DNA from: an uncultured Altererythrobacter sp.
Lineage (GTDB): Bacteria > Pseudomonadota > Alphaproteobacteria > Sphingomonadales > Sphingomonadaceae
Reading direction: 5' to 3'
Assembly: GCA_946885545.1 (NCBI GenBank)
Contig: CAMPGP010000114.1
Coordinates: 1-7,046 of the forward strand
Length of the DNA stretch: 7,046 bases
Shown: positions 6,406-7,046 of the stretch, piece after piece
How the letters are laid out: the number at the start of each line of letters is the position of its first letter
Position numbering within the stretch: the first letter of the stretch is position 1
Position numbers and translations under genes: made by a program
Notes under the pieces: generated by a model
The model's input: the letters and a program-made list of their open reading frames with translations, nothing else
Database searches by the model: none
Told to the model about the DNA's origin: nothing

Positions 6406-7046
6406 CTACTCGGCCGCTTCGGGCACCCCATCCTCGACGACATCGGCGTTGCCCGCGTCGCTCATACCCGCCTCGATCTCGGCCGCTTTCGCCTCGACCA
6501 GCCGCACGATGTGGTCGAGCATGTCGCCATCCTCAACGTGGTGATCCTTGAGGCCGGAGAGATAGACCATGTGCTTACCGTTGCCGCCACCGGTCAGTCC
6601 GATGTCGGTCTCGCGCGCCTCGCCCGGGCCGTTGACGACGCAGCCGAGCACCGACAGCGAGAGCGGGGTCTTGATGTGTTCGAGCCGCTTTTCCAGCGCT
6701 TCGACCGTGCGGATCACGTCGAAGCCCTGCCGCGAGCAGGACGGGCACGAGACGACGCGCACGCCGCGGGTGCGCAGGCCGAGCGATTTCAGGATCTCGA
6801 ACCCGACGCGCACCTCTTGTTCCGGCTCGGCCGAAAGGCTGACGCGGATCGTGTCGCCGATCCCGGCCCACAGCAGGTTGCCGATGCCGATCGAGCTCTT
6901 CACCGTGCCGCCGATCAATCCGCCCGCCTCGGTGATGCCGAGGTGCAACGGGCAGTCGACCGCTTCGGAAAGCTGCATGTAGGCGGCGACGGCGAGGAAC
7001 ACGTCGCTCGCCTTCACCGCCACCTTGTATTCGTGAAAGTCGTGGT
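6406..7046 (-). CDS. ispG: 4-hydroxy-3-methylbut-2-enyl diphosphate synthase, 3' part, cut by the right edge
   Basis: IspG (GcpE) reduces 2-C-methyl-D-erythritol 2,4-cyclodiphosphate to 4-hydroxy-3-methylbut-2-enyl diphosphate, the penultimate step of the MEP isoprenoid pathway, using a [4Fe-4S] cluster in the cytoplasm. The last 212 residues are visible, a bit more than half of a usual 370-residue protein. Clear signatures are [55 protein letters not shown] with two cluster cysteines, and [10 protein letters not shown] with the third cysteine and the conserved Glu. The ending is an acidic, probably flexible tail ([17 protein letters not shown]) before TAG at 6408-6406. The GTG at 7023 is internal, since the frame continues to the edge with HDFHEYK. 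The deacetylase gene follows after 8 nt on the same strand. Confidence 0.97.
   Translation of the reverse strand, partial: HDFHEYKVAVKASDVFLAVAAYMQLSEAVDCPLHLGITEAGGLIGGTVKSSIGIGNLLWAGIGDTIRVSLSAEPEQEVRVGFEILKSLGLRTRGVRVVSCPSCSRQGFDVIRTVEALEKRLEHIKTPLSLSVLGCVVNGPGEARETDIGLTGGGNGKHMVYLSGLKDHHVEDGDMLDHIVRLVEAKAAEIEAGMSDAGNADVVEDGVPEAAE

Noticed and set aside
5852..6544. 230-residue open frame on the plus strand
   Set aside because: Antisense to the deacetylase and the end of ispG, both supported by catalytic motifs.

Overview
The window is GC-rich, tightly packed chromosomal DNA. Gene content and protein character suggest an alphaproteobacterium, most likely of the Sphingomonadales/Erythrobacteraceae type. 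The pointers are an AcnA-type aconitase, a YcbB-like L,D-transpeptidase, a YkuD_2 protein, an HDAC-family deacetylase next to ispG, and sparse GANTC sites that favour promoter gaps. That taxonomic call is inference from style, not from a marker gene.

Layout, left to right: the 5' two-thirds of acnA (minus, cut by the left edge at the first iron-sulfur cysteine); a 56-residue putative membrane or secreted protein (plus); a ten-helix EamA/DMT-family exporter (minus); a secreted L,D-transpeptidase of the YcbB/LdtD type without the usual peptidoglycan-binding insert (plus); a Tat-exported YkuD_2-family L,D-transpeptidase-like protein (minus); an uncharacterised lipoprotein (plus); a class IV-like histone-deacetylase-family enzyme (minus); and the 3' part of ispG (minus, cut by the right edge). 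Strands alternate almost perfectly, giving three divergent gaps (192, 163 and 77 bp) and three very tight tail-to-tail junctions (3 bp, 27 bp and a 10-bp overlap). None of these junctions has a convincing intrinsic terminator.

The functional theme in the middle is the cell envelope: two YkuD-fold proteins tail to tail, then a lipoprotein divergent from the second. The outer genes are housekeeping: acnA in the TCA cycle and ispG in the MEP isoprenoid pathway, with the deacetylase probably read from the ispG transcript. The regulatory detail lies in the divergent gaps: a hairpin-forming inverted repeat and two GANTC sites ahead of the L,D-transpeptidase, and a promoter that would give the YkuD_2 gene an almost leaderless mRNA. 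I found no RNA gene, CRISPR array, insertion sequence or prophage. I do not see a clearly new multi-gene system; the most open items are the lipoprotein, the small protein, the pared-down L,D-transpeptidase and the regulatory patterns.
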